From a bacterium (GTDB lineage Bacteria; SM23-31; JAUVVT01): DNA of 36,696 nucleotides. The DNA is taken from the NCBI GenBank assembly GCA_030616165.1, contig JAUWXV010000006.1, positions 1-36,696 on the forward strand, read 5' to 3'. Within the stretch, counting starts at the first letter, position 1. Every line of letters starts with the position of its first letter. The notes under the pieces are model-generated. The model saw only the letters and a program-made list of their open reading frames with translations, searched no databases and was not told the origin of the DNA. Both the position numbers and the translations under genes were made by a program. Positions 1 through 7,779 of this stretch are shown here, piece by piece.

Positions 1-340
1 CAATTCCTTTTGGATATCCAATTCTTTTATTGTCATCAATATAAACAGGAACCTTTAATGAATTTGAAACTTTTTTATAAAAATCATATTCAGCAAAATA
101 AGAATCGATAATTACTATATCTGCATTTTTTATTATGTTAAAGATTTTTTCACGTTCTTCCAACCAGTTAAAAACTTTATATTTTTTATCTATTAACAAA
201 TCTTCAACAGATTCATCACCATTAACAATAAATTCTGGCACTATACCTCTTTCTTGAAAGGCCTGATATAGTGATATACATCTTGTTATATGACCAAATC
301 CTATATTTCTGCTTCCTTCAGTTAGAATTAATACTTTCAT
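1..340 (-). CDS. pseG: PseG-like UDP-2,4-diacetamido-2,4,6-trideoxy-altropyranose hydrolase, N-terminal part
   Basis: PseG removes UDP from the 2,4-diacetamido-trideoxy sugar, giving the free sugar that PseI condenses with phosphoenolpyruvate. Only the first 113 codons are present; the gene runs off the left edge. The ATG is at 340. The N-terminus carries a GFGHITR motif at residues 14-20, and its His17 matches the position of the catalytic His17 of Campylobacter jejuni PseG. Further on are the family-like IIDSY and YIDD segments, consistent with the GT-B fold. It starts 4 nt after the stop of the preceding small ORF, so it is translationally close to it. Position in a PseB-PseC-SpsF cluster supports the call. 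The missing C-terminal half, which holds the nucleotide-binding site, cannot be checked. Confidence 0.85.
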   Translation of the reverse strand, partial: MKVLILTEGSRNIGFGHITRCISLYQAFQERGIVPEFIVNGDESVEDLLIDKKYKVFNWLEEREKIFNIIKNADIVIIDSYFAEYDFYKKVSNSLKVPVYIDDNKRIGYPKGI

Positions 341-344
341 AAAT

Positions 345-644
345 TCAAGGTTTTCTAAAAACTGGTTGAACAGGTTCACCTTCAAGATACTTTTTAACAT
401 TTCTTTCTATTAATGCGTCTTTAAGGATACTTAAAGACTCTTCAAGCGCATCTGACGTTATATCAATATCCTCATCGGAATGTGAATAACAAAAATTCTG
501 CATCCCTAAAAAAAGGATGCCCCTCTTTATAACTTCCTGCTGAACAAGACTTTTTATTTCCATAGATTCATTTCCATCATTATCCTTAAAAACAATATCA
601 TTATTCCCATCCACCCTGAAAATTACAATCTTATTTTCACTCAT
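345..644 (-). CDS. C-terminal fragment of a class III (glutamate-1-semialdehyde aminomutase-like) aminotransferase
   Basis: This 99-residue ORF resembles only the last 90 or so residues of the class III aminotransferases that sit beside spsF and pseG in nonulosonate clusters. The recognisable segments are QQEVIKRGILF near residue 35, CYSHSDEDID near residue 52, and the ending KYLEGEPVQPVFR. Family members are about 430 residues long. The PLP-binding core and active-site lysine are absent, and there is no room for them in the 78 bases up to spsF. It therefore cannot be a working aminotransferase alone. It either is a remnant after deletion or is kept as a small separate protein. The reading frame is clean, it lies in the same frame as spsF, and it is followed within 4 nt by pseG. 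The identity of the fragment is clear to me; its function is not. Confidence 0.7.
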   Translation of the reverse strand: MSENKIVIFRVDGNNDIVFKDNDGNESMEIKSLVQQEVIKRGILFLGMQNFCYSHSDEDIDITSDALEESLSILKDALIERNVKKYLEGEPVQPVFRKP

Positions 645-722
645 AATATACTAAATATTTTCATATTTCAAAAGTTCGTAAATTTGAATCGGATAAAAAT
701 TTCTTCTCAAGTCAAGCATATG

Positions 723-1469
723 TTATATTTCCTTCGGTCCTTTCTGCTGAATGTGTCGATTTATTGCCGCAATCTCAGGCTCGCGTTCTATTAAATCCAG
801 TACCTCACGCCATTGCATAGTATCTGAATTATTAAATTTCTCATAAACTGCACGCATAAAAGTTAGGTCTTCTGGTGTATCCACTGTCCAGCGTAACTCT
901 TTACCCTGTCCCCCAGTCACAGAAAGCAGTCGAAATCGTTCAGGGTGTTCCTTGATGAAAGGCGTTACATGAACACGTTGATACGGCTCTTTTGCCTCTC
1001 TCCAGGCACAAAAGAGCACCTTAAACCACATCACCTCTACATCCAACCCCCGTGGGTATGTACGCTCCAATCCATTGCTGGCGTAATCGTAAGGAGGATG
1101 TGCCTCTATAAAACGCCTTATAATATCATCTGTCAGTTCGGGGTCAATCAATGGACAATCAGATGTAATGCGGACAACAACTTCTACCTTATACTCTAAT
1201 GCTGCCTGGTAGTAGCGGTAAAGGACATCGCTTTCACTTCCCCTGTAAACGGACACTCCCAGACGGTCTGCTTCTTCAATAATAACATCATCGCGTGTTT
1301 CCGTAGTGGTAGCTATAATCACCCTGTCTAACATTTTTGCTCGCTGAACACGGTGTATTACACGTGCAAGCATCGTTTGACCACCAATATCCATTAGCAC
1401 TTTCCCCGGAAAACGAGTTGAACCCATCCTCGCTTGGATTATAGCCGCGATATTAAAACGTTTACTCAT
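723..1469 (-). CDS. spsF: SpsF-type cytidylyltransferase family protein (activated nonulosonate pathway)
   Basis: 248 residues of the SpsF/CMP-sugar nucleotidyltransferase family. The N-terminal nucleotide-binding motif IIQARMGSTRFPGKVL is at residues 10-25. A TSDCPLIDP segment follows near residue 103, the acidic metal/CTP site region, and RWTVDTPEDL near residue 193 is also typical. By context it would activate pseudaminic or a related nonulosonic acid with CMP, the step PseF performs in Campylobacter; the motif is that of SpsF rather than classical PseF. It lies 12 nt after the methylase gene and precedes the aminotransferase fragment. Base composition differs from its neighbours: hand counts of two 60-base lines inside it gave 52% and 45% G+C, against 35% and 33% in the methylase gene. 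That suggests separate acquisition. The exact substrate is inferred. Confidence 0.85.
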   Translation of the reverse strand: MSKRFNIAAIIQARMGSTRFPGKVLMDIGGQTMLARVIHRVQRAKMLDRVIIATTTETRDDVIIEEADRLGVSVYRGSESDVLYRYYQAALEYKVEVVVRITSDCPLIDPELTDDIIRRFIEAHPPYDYASNGLERTYPRGLDVEVMWFKVLFCAWREAKEPYQRVHVTPFIKEHPERFRLLSVTGGQGKELRWTVDTPEDLTFMRAVYEKFNNSDTMQWREVLDLIEREPEIAAINRHIQQKGPKEI

Positions 1470-1480
1470 ATCATAAACAT

Positions 1481-2125
1481 CTATTTCCCGATTCTTAAAA
1501 GAAACATTGAGTCCATATTGTCGCTGTCTAAATACTTGATACGTTTTTCTTTAATTAATTTCAAATCACTAAATTGATCAAGATAAAGTTTTGCAAAATT
1601 AGCTTTCCAAAGTAAGTTTTTCTGTCCTCTATATGCAATCTCTGTGTACTCATTTGCAAAGTATTCATACCCCCAGATAAATTTCTTTGTACATCTATAT
1701 ATTTCTTTCATCGCCTTAGTTATATCAGAGGTGCTTATATGAATGAGTACGCCTGATGTAAAAACAAGGTCAAAATAACCATCTTTAAAAGGAATATCAA
1801 AAGCTGTCCCTTCAATTATGTTTATGTTCTTGGTTTTTGATTTTGAAAGCTCAACCGCATAATTCAAAGGTTCTATCCCATATAGATTCTTAAATCCCAT
1901 TTTCTGAAGACATAATAATTGTGTGCCAATATTTGACCCGACTTCCAGAATTTTAATAGAACTGTCCATTCCTTCTAAAAATGATTCATTTAGTGCAGTT
2001 CGTGTCTCCCCGAAGTTTTTCAAATAAAGTGAATCCATATCTTCAATAGATTGAGGATTCCTATCTGTATATTCTTTGCCGAATAGTTCTTTCCATTCTT
2101 TTAACTGTTCTGTAATCTTAATCAT
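1481..2125 (-). CDS. Pseudaminic acid biosynthesis-associated methylase (SAM-dependent)
   Basis: 214-residue class I SAM methyltransferase. The N-terminus has the segment KELFGKEYTDRN at residues 12-23, characteristic of methylases that accompany pseudaminic acid genes. The SAM-binding glycine-rich motif ILEVGSNIGTQ is at 59-69, an acidic IEP loop at about 84, and FDLVFTSGVLIHI at about 124 as motif IV/post-IV. It probably methylates a hydroxyl or amine of the nonulosonic acid or its precursor; the acceptor atom cannot be read from the sequence. A GGGGAGAG ribosome-binding site lies just upstream of the ATG. The gene sits between pseC and spsF, all on one strand, with about 100 nt to pseC and 11 nt to spsF. 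Confidence 0.85.
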   Translation of the reverse strand: MIKITEQLKEWKELFGKEYTDRNPQSIEDMDSLYLKNFGETRTALNESFLEGMDSSIKILEVGSNIGTQLLCLQKMGFKNLYGIEPLNYAVELSKSKTKNINIIEGTAFDIPFKDGYFDLVFTSGVLIHISTSDITKAMKEIYRCTKKFIWGYEYFANEYTEIAYRGQKNLLWKANFAKLYLDQFSDLKLIKEKRIKYLDSDNMDSMFLLRIGK

Positions 2126-2226
2126 TTATTACATCTCTCCCCAATATATTAATAGGATATTTCATCATCTACACAATATTAATCCTTTTTAAAATTTAAT
2201 AAAAGCCGTTCAATTTATAATAAGTT

Positions 2227-3411
2227 CTATGAGCTCTTTTTACATTTATAAATCAAATCATTTATAACTTTTGTCACATACTTCACATCTTCATCATTCA
2301 TCTTTGGATAAAGTGGGAGTGAAATTGCTCCTCTATAATATTCCTCTGCTACAGGCAAGTCTCCTTCTTTATATCCGTATTTCTCTTGATAAAATGGGTG
2401 TATATGCACAGGAATATGATGAACATTAACTCCAAGCCCTTCAGAGCGAAGTCTCTCAAAAATTTCCCTCTTTCTTGCCTTCAACCTTTCTTCTCTAAAT
2501 TGAATAACGTATAAATGGTATGAAGATTTTGCATCGGGTTTTTCATAGGGAATTATTATCTCCTTAATCTCTTTGAACGAATCGTTGTATATTTCAACAA
2601 CTTCCCTTCTTCTTTTTATGAACTTATCTAGTTTTTTAAACTGGTTTATTCCAAGAGCACACTGAAAATCCGTAATCCTATAGTTAAACCCCAGCATCTG
2701 CATCTCAAAATACCATGGACCATCATCCTTTTTCAATAAATTTTTATCTTTGGTAACACCGTGAGTCCTGAGCATAATCAATTTTTGATAAAGTTCATTA
2801 TCATTTGTTAACACCATCCCCCCTTCACCAGTTGTTATATGCTTCACCGGATGAAAACTGAAAATAGTCATATCAGAATATTTACAACTTCCTACCCTCT
2901 CCCACTCGCCATTTTCATCTTTATACTCAGCCCCAAGAGACTGTGCCCCATCTTCAATTATTACAAGGTTATATTTTTCCGCAATATTTTTTATTTCAAC
3001 AATATCGCAGGGCTGTCCGGAAAAATCAACCGGAATCAATCCCCCCGTTCTTTCATTAACTCTTTTTTTAATTTCTTCTGGATTGATATTATACGTATCA
3101 GATTTGATATCAGCAAATATAGGTGTTGCACCAGAGTAAACAATACTGTTTGCTGTTGAAACAAACGTATTAGGAGTAGTTATAACCTCGTCCCCTGGTG
3201 AAAAACCGGCAGAAAGAACTGCTATATGAAGTGCCGCAGTTCCCGAAGAAACCGCTACAGCATATTTTGCTCCACAATATTCTGCTACCATCTGTTCAAA
3301 TTCACTTATCTTTGGACCTTGTGTTATCCAGTCTGTTTTTAACACATCACCAACACATTCAATATCACTCTCATCAATCCACTGCCTTCCATATGGCAAA
3401 TTCTTTCTCAT
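2227..3411 (-). CDS. pseC: PseC-like UDP-4-amino-4,6-dideoxy-N-acetyl-altrosamine transaminase
   Basis: 394-residue DegT/DnrJ/EryC1/StrS aminotransferase. It transfers an amino group to C4 of the 4-keto sugar made by PseB. The N-terminus MRKNLPYGRQWID is PseC-like. SSGTAALH at 55-62 binds the cofactor phosphate, EDGAQS at 153-158 holds the aspartate that pairs with the pyridine ring, and FHPVKHITTGEGG at 186-198 carries the PLP-binding Lys190. The C-terminal GLGVNVHHIPVHIHPFY segment is also typical of sugar aminotransferases. Length is normal for the family. It follows pseB, separated by a hairpin-rich 146-base spacer, with an AAAGGA ribosome site before the ATG. A transaminase of another sugar pathway is possible, but the PseB neighbour makes PseC most likely. 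Confidence 0.88.
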   Translation of the reverse strand: MRKNLPYGRQWIDESDIECVGDVLKTDWITQGPKISEFEQMVAEYCGAKYAVAVSSGTAALHIAVLSAGFSPGDEVITTPNTFVSTANSIVYSGATPIFADIKSDTYNINPEEIKKRVNERTGGLIPVDFSGQPCDIVEIKNIAEKYNLVIIEDGAQSLGAEYKDENGEWERVGSCKYSDMTIFSFHPVKHITTGEGGMVLTNDNELYQKLIMLRTHGVTKDKNLLKKDDGPWYFEMQMLGFNYRITDFQCALGINQFKKLDKFIKRRREVVEIYNDSFKEIKEIIIPYEKPDAKSSYHLYVIQFREERLKARKREIFERLRSEGLGVNVHHIPVHIHPFYQEKYGYKEGDLPVAEEYYRGAISLPLYPKMNDEDVKYVTKVINDLIYKCKKSS

Positions 3412-3466
3412 TTATATATTTCCTTTTCCCCTTCTCCTTTTGAAAAAGAAGAAGGAATCCGAAGAA

Positions 3467-3556
3467 CCCGCCTATGGCGGGAAAAACTTACTAATATCCC
3501 GAATAATCGGGATAAGTTTAAAGTTTCTTTTGTTACTTTCTTTCCAAAGAAAGTAA
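3467..3556. repeat. Three tandem perfect hairpins between pseB and pseC
   Basis: Three short inverted repeats fill the pseB-pseC spacer. CCCGCC/GGCGGG pairs 3467-3472 with 3476-3481. TATCCCGA/TCGGGATA pairs 3495-3502 with 3507-3514. TTACTTTCTTT/AAAGAAAGTAA pairs 3533-3543 with 3546-3556 and begins 2 nt after the pseB stop codon. None is followed by a T-run on the minus strand, so they do not look like classical terminators. They resemble dispersed palindromic elements, or mRNA structures between two genes that must be co-expressed. Confidence 0.7.
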
Positions 3557-3557
3557 T

Positions 3558-4535
3558 TTATTTTGTCTCAGTCAGAATTTTTTCAACCTCTTCTTTGGTC
3601 AGCCATCGTTCATTTTTATCGCTGCTGTATCTGAAACTTTCAGGAAGTCTTCTGCCGTCCTTCCAGTTTTTTTCCTTTCGACCGAGAATATCTGGCTGGA
3701 TTATGTAAAGGTCATCATATTCGACAGTATATCTGATTTCATCTTCTGGTATAAGAATCTCATGGAGTTTTTCACCAGGTCTTATTCCGACAATTTCAAA
3801 TCCACATTCTGGTGCAATAACACTTGCTAAGTCAACAATCTTCATACTTGGTATCTTGGGGATAAAAATCTCACCACCCTTCATAATAGTCAGGCATTTG
3901 ATAACAAACTCAACTGCTTGTTCGAGGGTTATCCAGAATCTTGTCATTCTCTCGTCAGTTATTGGAATTTTGCCCGTTTTTGCTTTTTCTCTGAAAAATG
4001 GGACTACACTTCCCCTGCTACCCATAACATTTCCATATCTGACAACACTAAATCTCGTTCTTCTTTTCCACCCGACATAAGAATTCCCCGCTATGAATAA
4101 CTTATCCGAACAAAGTTTTGTTGCTCCGTATAAATTCACAGGATTGACTGCTTTATCTGAACTCAATGCGATTATTTTCTCTATATTATTATCAATTGCA
4201 ACATTTATAATATTCTCTGCTCCCAAAACATTTGTCTTTACCGCTTCAAACGGATTATATTCAGAGGTGGGCACCTGTTTGAGTGCTGCGGCATGAATAA
4301 CTATATCGACACCATCAAATGCTCTGTGAAGTCTCTCTTTGTCACGGACATTCCCTATAAAAAACCTCATGCAATCATCTGTAAACTTTTGTGACATCTT
4401 ATACTGCTTCAGTTCATCCCTGCTGAAAACGATTAATTTTTTTGGCTTATACTTCTTAAGTACTATTTCAACAAACTTATTACCGAAAGAACCTGTCCCT
4501 CCAGTTATTAATATAGTCTTTTCTGACCAGTTCAT
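3558..4535 (-). CDS. pseB: PseB-like UDP-N-acetylglucosamine 4,6-dehydratase (inverting)
   Basis: First enzyme of the pseudaminic acid route: it converts UDP-GlcNAc to the C5-inverted 4-keto-6-deoxy sugar. The 325-residue protein is an extended short-chain dehydrogenase. The NADP-binding GGTGSFGNKF is at 12-21, and SSDKAVNPVNLYGATK at 125-140 gives the Asp127-Lys128-Tyr136 catalytic set known from Helicobacter FlaA1, with Lys140 of the YxxxK motif. Length matches stand-alone soluble PseB rather than the membrane-bound PglF/WbpM type of about 600 residues. The substrate-binding segment RYGNVMGSRGSVVPFF follows near 187. It precedes pseC in transcription order, the usual arrangement. Confidence in the family is high; inverting rather than retaining stereochemistry is inferred from length and neighbours. 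Confidence 0.92.
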   Translation of the reverse strand: MNWSEKTILITGGTGSFGNKFVEIVLKKYKPKKLIVFSRDELKQYKMSQKFTDDCMRFFIGNVRDKERLHRAFDGVDIVIHAAALKQVPTSEYNPFEAVKTNVLGAENIINVAIDNNIEKIIALSSDKAVNPVNLYGATKLCSDKLFIAGNSYVGWKRRTRFSVVRYGNVMGSRGSVVPFFREKAKTGKIPITDERMTRFWITLEQAVEFVIKCLTIMKGGEIFIPKIPSMKIVDLASVIAPECGFEIVGIRPGEKLHEILIPEDEIRYTVEYDDLYIIQPDILGRKEKNWKDGRRLPESFRYSSDKNERWLTKEEVEKILTETK

Positions 4536-4593
4536 CTCTTTCCTCTTTTAAGTTAAAAACTTTTTGACATTTTTCATAAAAAAGTAAAAAAAT

Positions 4594-5283
4594 TCAATCA
4601 ACAAATTTATACTTTACTATACACCATAAAGCCACAAATGCATCCTTCCAGTTTATCTTTTTCCCCTCCTTATAATCTCTCCCATAATATGAAATACCAA
4701 TTTCATAAACTCTGCATTTATTTCTGGCAATTTTTGCGGTAATTTCTGGTTCAAACCCAAACCGATTTTGTGTAATATTTATATTTTTTATAACATCTGC
4801 TCTGAAAACTTTATAACCTGTCTCCATATCTGTAAGATTAAGATTTGTCAGCATATTTGAGAGAGTTGTCAGAATTTTATTTGCTACATAATGCCAGTAA
4901 AATAAAACCCTGTGCTCGCTGCTTCCCATAAACCTCGACCCATAAACCACATCCGCCCTCCCATCAATAATAGGTTTTATCAATCTTGGATATTCTTGTG
5001 GGTTGTATTCAAGATCAGCGTCCTGTATAATAACTATATCTCCCGTGATATATTTGAAACCCGTTCTTAAAGCGGCTCCCTTACCCACATTCTTGTGGTG
5101 ATAAAATACCCTGCACATCGAATCATTTTCAATCTCATTTTCAAGTATTTCCCTTGTTCCATCTGTGGAACAATCATCAACAATTATAATCTCTTTTTCA
5201 ATTTCCACCTCTTTAACACTCCTGATAATCTCTTGAATTGTTCTGAATTCATTATATACTGGAACAACCACTGATATCTTCAT
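4594..5283 (-). CDS. GT2-family glycosyltransferase, dolichyl/polyprenyl-phosphate mannose synthase-like
   Basis: 229-residue GT-A glycosyltransferase without a membrane anchor. The N-terminal VVVPVYNE is at 5-12, the nucleotide-sugar aspartates VDDCSTDGT at 35-43, the DXD-like [11 protein letters not shown] at 85-95, and a GSRF acceptor-side motif near 117. It is closest in appearance to DPM1-type enzymes that load a sugar onto polyprenyl phosphate on the cytoplasmic face. Such a lipid-linked sugar would be used by a GT-C membrane enzyme, and the YfhO-type protein in this locus is a candidate partner. The gene follows the B12-radical SAM gene and precedes pseB, in the same direction. The sugar is not deducible. 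Confidence 0.85.
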   Translation of the reverse strand: MKISVVVPVYNEFRTIQEIIRSVKEVEIEKEIIIVDDCSTDGTREILENEIENDSMCRVFYHHKNVGKGAALRTGFKYITGDIVIIQDADLEYNPQEYPRLIKPIIDGRADVVYGSRFMGSSEHRVLFYWHYVANKILTTLSNMLTNLNLTDMETGYKVFRADVIKNINITQNRFGFEPEITAKIARNKCRVYEIGISYYGRDYKEGKKINWKDAFVALWCIVKYKFVD

Positions 5284-5351
5284 TGAAATACCTTTTTAAA
5301 ATACTACAACTTAATCAATCAAAATTATACTTATTGTTACTAAAATTGCTC

Positions 5352-6875
5352 TTATTCTCTCTTCATTAATTTTAATCCCACAAGAAATCTTTTGATTCTA
5401 TATCCAGTCTTCGGGAAATATCTTAACGTATAAATTCTGGCAAACTTAACAGGTCTTACAAGTAAAAAAGAGAGCGGATATATCATCATTTGAAATTTTT
5501 TTAACCTCTTATTCAGATAAAACCAATCCAATACCCTTTCCAAAAAATTCGAAATCTTTTTAAAAGGCATTTTATAGATTAACTCATAAAGTCTTATGAA
5601 TATCATAAAATATTTATAAGCAAACTTTATTTCATATTTAGAAATAGTTGGGAGTTCAAGCACACTTTCTTTGAAAAAAGAAGATATCTTCTCATCTTTT
5701 AGATATCCCTCCCTTTTACATAAATCGTAAAGGTCAGTAAATTTATAAGGCTGTAAAATAGCCACATGCTGTGCGGACGAATCAACCTTTGCATTTATCT
5801 TTACAGTTTCAAGAGTATTTTCGAGTGTTTCATGTGGTATTCCAACCATATTATAAGACGAAATCCTAAGGTCATACTTTTTGGCAATTTTGAATACCTC
5901 GAGTATTCTCTCATTACTCATTCTTCTTCGGAGCACTGTTCTTCTAATTTTATCATTACCGCTTTCAATTCCAACACCAAACTCCTTTACACCGGCATCG
6001 ACTGCCCACGCTATTACCTCTTCATCCAGCAGTTTAATTGATGTAGGTGCAGAAAATGGCATGCCTATTTCACTTTTATAAAGTGGAAAAAACTCCTTAA
6101 GCCATGACTTCTTTACGCAGAACGAATCATCTAAGAATATTACAGAATTCAATTCCGGATACTTTTCTTTAATCTGTTTAATTTCCTCAATAATTTTCTC
6201 AGGTTTTCTAAATCTAACATACTTCTTATAATTTGGATAAAGCTTTTTATATTGATGATTAATACAGTAACTGCAGTTAAAAGGACATCCTCTTGTTGAA
6301 AAAACTGTTAATACTCTTTCTTTGTAATCCCACAAATTTTTATAATCAAAAACTTCTCTATCAGGAAAAGGAAATTCATCTATATCTTCAACAAGAATTG
6401 CAACTTTGTTTCTATAAATCTTTCCATTTTCTTTAATCCAAATACTATCTATGTTTTTAATATCTTCCCCATTCTCCATTTTATTTAAAAGCTCAACAAG
6501 AACTTTTTCCCCCTCACCAATGCATATCATATCGATCCCAGGCGTATTGATGCTTTCTTCCGGTGCGATACTTGGATGGACTCCCCCGTATATGACAGGT
6601 ATATTATATTTATCTCTTAACCACCCGGCATATTGTCTTACCACATCATATTGGTGACTCATCGAACTGAATGCAATAATATCGGGTTTATGATAATCTA
6701 CTTTTTCATAAAATTCTTCCTTTTTTAATGGTTTAATTATATGAATAAGTGAAAAAATATGACCAGCTTTTTTCACACTCGCCGAAAGGTATCCTAAACC
6801 AAGCGAAAAAACCCCAAACCACTCCCTTTTATCATCAAAATAATTTAAATCTAGATATACAAAAGTAATTTTCAT
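5352..6875 (-). CDS. B12-binding-domain radical SAM protein
   Basis: 507 residues. Residues 1 to about 145 form a cobalamin-binding Rossmann-like domain (SASVKKAGH, IAFSSMSHQYD, VIYGGVHPS, ICIGEGE). The radical SAM domain follows, with the cluster motif CPFNCSYC supplying Cys197, Cys201 and Cys204, then FLDDSFC near 250 and GVGIESGND near 298. The C-terminal 110 residues are basic and hydrophobic. Proteins of this class perform methylations or other radical reactions on unreactive carbon, often on lipids or sugars. The cobalamin lower-ligand DxHxxG motif is not obvious, as in many of the class. It sits inside the polysaccharide locus beside two methyltransferase genes. A truncated copy lies at 7780-8169. 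The substrate is unknown. Confidence 0.88.
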   Translation of the reverse strand: MKITFVYLDLNYFDDKREWFGVFSLGLGYLSASVKKAGHIFSLIHIIKPLKKEEFYEKVDYHKPDIIAFSSMSHQYDVVRQYAGWLRDKYNIPVIYGGVHPSIAPEESINTPGIDMICIGEGEKVLVELLNKMENGEDIKNIDSIWIKENGKIYRNKVAILVEDIDEFPFPDREVFDYKNLWDYKERVLTVFSTRGCPFNCSYCINHQYKKLYPNYKKYVRFRKPEKIIEEIKQIKEKYPELNSVIFLDDSFCVKKSWLKEFFPLYKSEIGMPFSAPTSIKLLDEEVIAWAVDAGVKEFGVGIESGNDKIRRTVLRRRMSNERILEVFKIAKKYDLRISSYNMVGIPHETLENTLETVKINAKVDSSAQHVAILQPYKFTDLYDLCKREGYLKDEKISSFFKESVLELPTISKYEIKFAYKYFMIFIRLYELIYKMPFKKISNFLERVLDWFYLNKRLKKFQMMIYPLSFLLVRPVKFARIYTLRYFPKTGYRIKRFLVGLKLMKRE

Positions 6876-6955
6876 AATACGTATTTATAATAATTCAAAT
6901 CTTTATTGTTTATTTAATATTACATATCCTAACAATAAGTAAAAAATCTAAAGTA

Positions 6956-7024
6956 TGAATTTATAAGCACATATCTACAGAGAATAGGATTAGTGTATAA
7001 ATTCACATTTTTGTCATGCCGAAG
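6956..7024. repeat. Spacer with inverted repeat and a TGTCATGCCGAA repeat end
   Basis: TGAATTTATA at 6956-6965 is matched by its complement TATAAATTCA at 6996-7005. Immediately beyond lies TGTCATGCCGAAG at 7012-7024, the same 12-base end found on the inverted-repeat element at 18789-18879. It looks like a solo or decayed copy of that dispersed repeat, lying downstream of the methyltransferase gene. Confidence 0.5.
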
Positions 7025-7033
7025 AATGTTTTT

Positions 7034-7708
7034 CTATTTTTCAACTTTACGTTTTTGGGAGTAAACATATTCAGCCCAACCTATAATATCATAAAATACC
7101 CCAGCATATCCATGTTTATAAAAAAATCTATCCACAACATAATAGACCGGCATCAGTAATATGCGAAAGATGTCTCTTCTTTTTCCTGCTCTTATAACCT
7201 TAAAATTTTTAGCAAGGAGAATATTTGCTATTTCTTGGATGCTGTATATTCTAATATGCGAATCATCGTCGCAAAAATTAAAAGTAGCTGGAATACTCGG
7301 AAGAGATAGTGTTCTTACTGAAGGAAACTCAATATAAAGCCTACCATTAGGTTTGACTTTTTTGGTCAATTCTGCAACAATATCCAATCCATTAGTAATA
7401 TGTTCTAAAACGTGTGTACACATAATAATATCAAAAAAATTGTCTGGAACCTCACTTAGGTTACCACTTAATAAATCTATTTTATAAAAATGTTTCATCA
7501 AATCATATCCTGCTCCCTTATAATCATAAATAGTTATATCAAGACCGTAATAATCACATTTAGGAAATACTATTTTTGCTTTAAGTACATTATAAGGGCC
7601 ACATCCTGCATCTAGTAGTTTAAATTCCTTATTTTTGTAATCTTTATAAAACTTTCTAAATCTAAAAGGGATGACGTATTTATTAAAAATATTTAATTTA
7701 CTTTTCAT
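7034..7708 (-). CDS. Class I SAM-dependent methyltransferase
   Basis: 224 residues. The SAM-binding motif KLLDAGCGPYNVLK is at 30-43. The conserved acidic ribose-binding region is YYGLDI near 74, and FFDIIMCTHVLEHITNGLDI near 112 is the Methyltransf_11-type motif II/III with the VLEH signature. The C-terminal 60 residues are basic and aromatic, as in sugar or lipid methyltransferases peripheral to the membrane. It lies between the intact B12-radical SAM gene and its truncated copy. The acceptor is unknown; by context it would be a glycan or lipid-linked intermediate. Confidence 0.85.
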   Translation of the reverse strand: MKSKLNIFNKYVIPFRFRKFYKDYKNKEFKLLDAGCGPYNVLKAKIVFPKCDYYGLDITIYDYKGAGYDLMKHFYKIDLLSGNLSEVPDNFFDIIMCTHVLEHITNGLDIVAELTKKVKPNGRLYIEFPSVRTLSLPSIPATFNFCDDDSHIRIYSIQEIANILLAKNFKVIRAGKRRDIFRILLMPVYYVVDRFFYKHGYAGVFYDIIGWAEYVYSQKRKVEK

Positions 7709-7779
7709 AAATTTTATCCTTTATTTAAAAGTGGTTCTGCCAAATATTTTTATTTATTATTGTATTGTTTATAAATGAA

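Noticed and set aside
945-1199. Plus-strand open frame opposite spsF, and many similar plus-strand frames opposite other genes
   Set aside because: They lie fully inside well-supported minus-strand genes, have no recognisable domain, and no convincing ribosome site.
723-1469. Naming this gene pseF
   Set aside because: The N-terminal motif is IIQARMGSTRFPGK, of the SpsF family, not the classical IIPARGGSKR pattern of PseF/NeuA.
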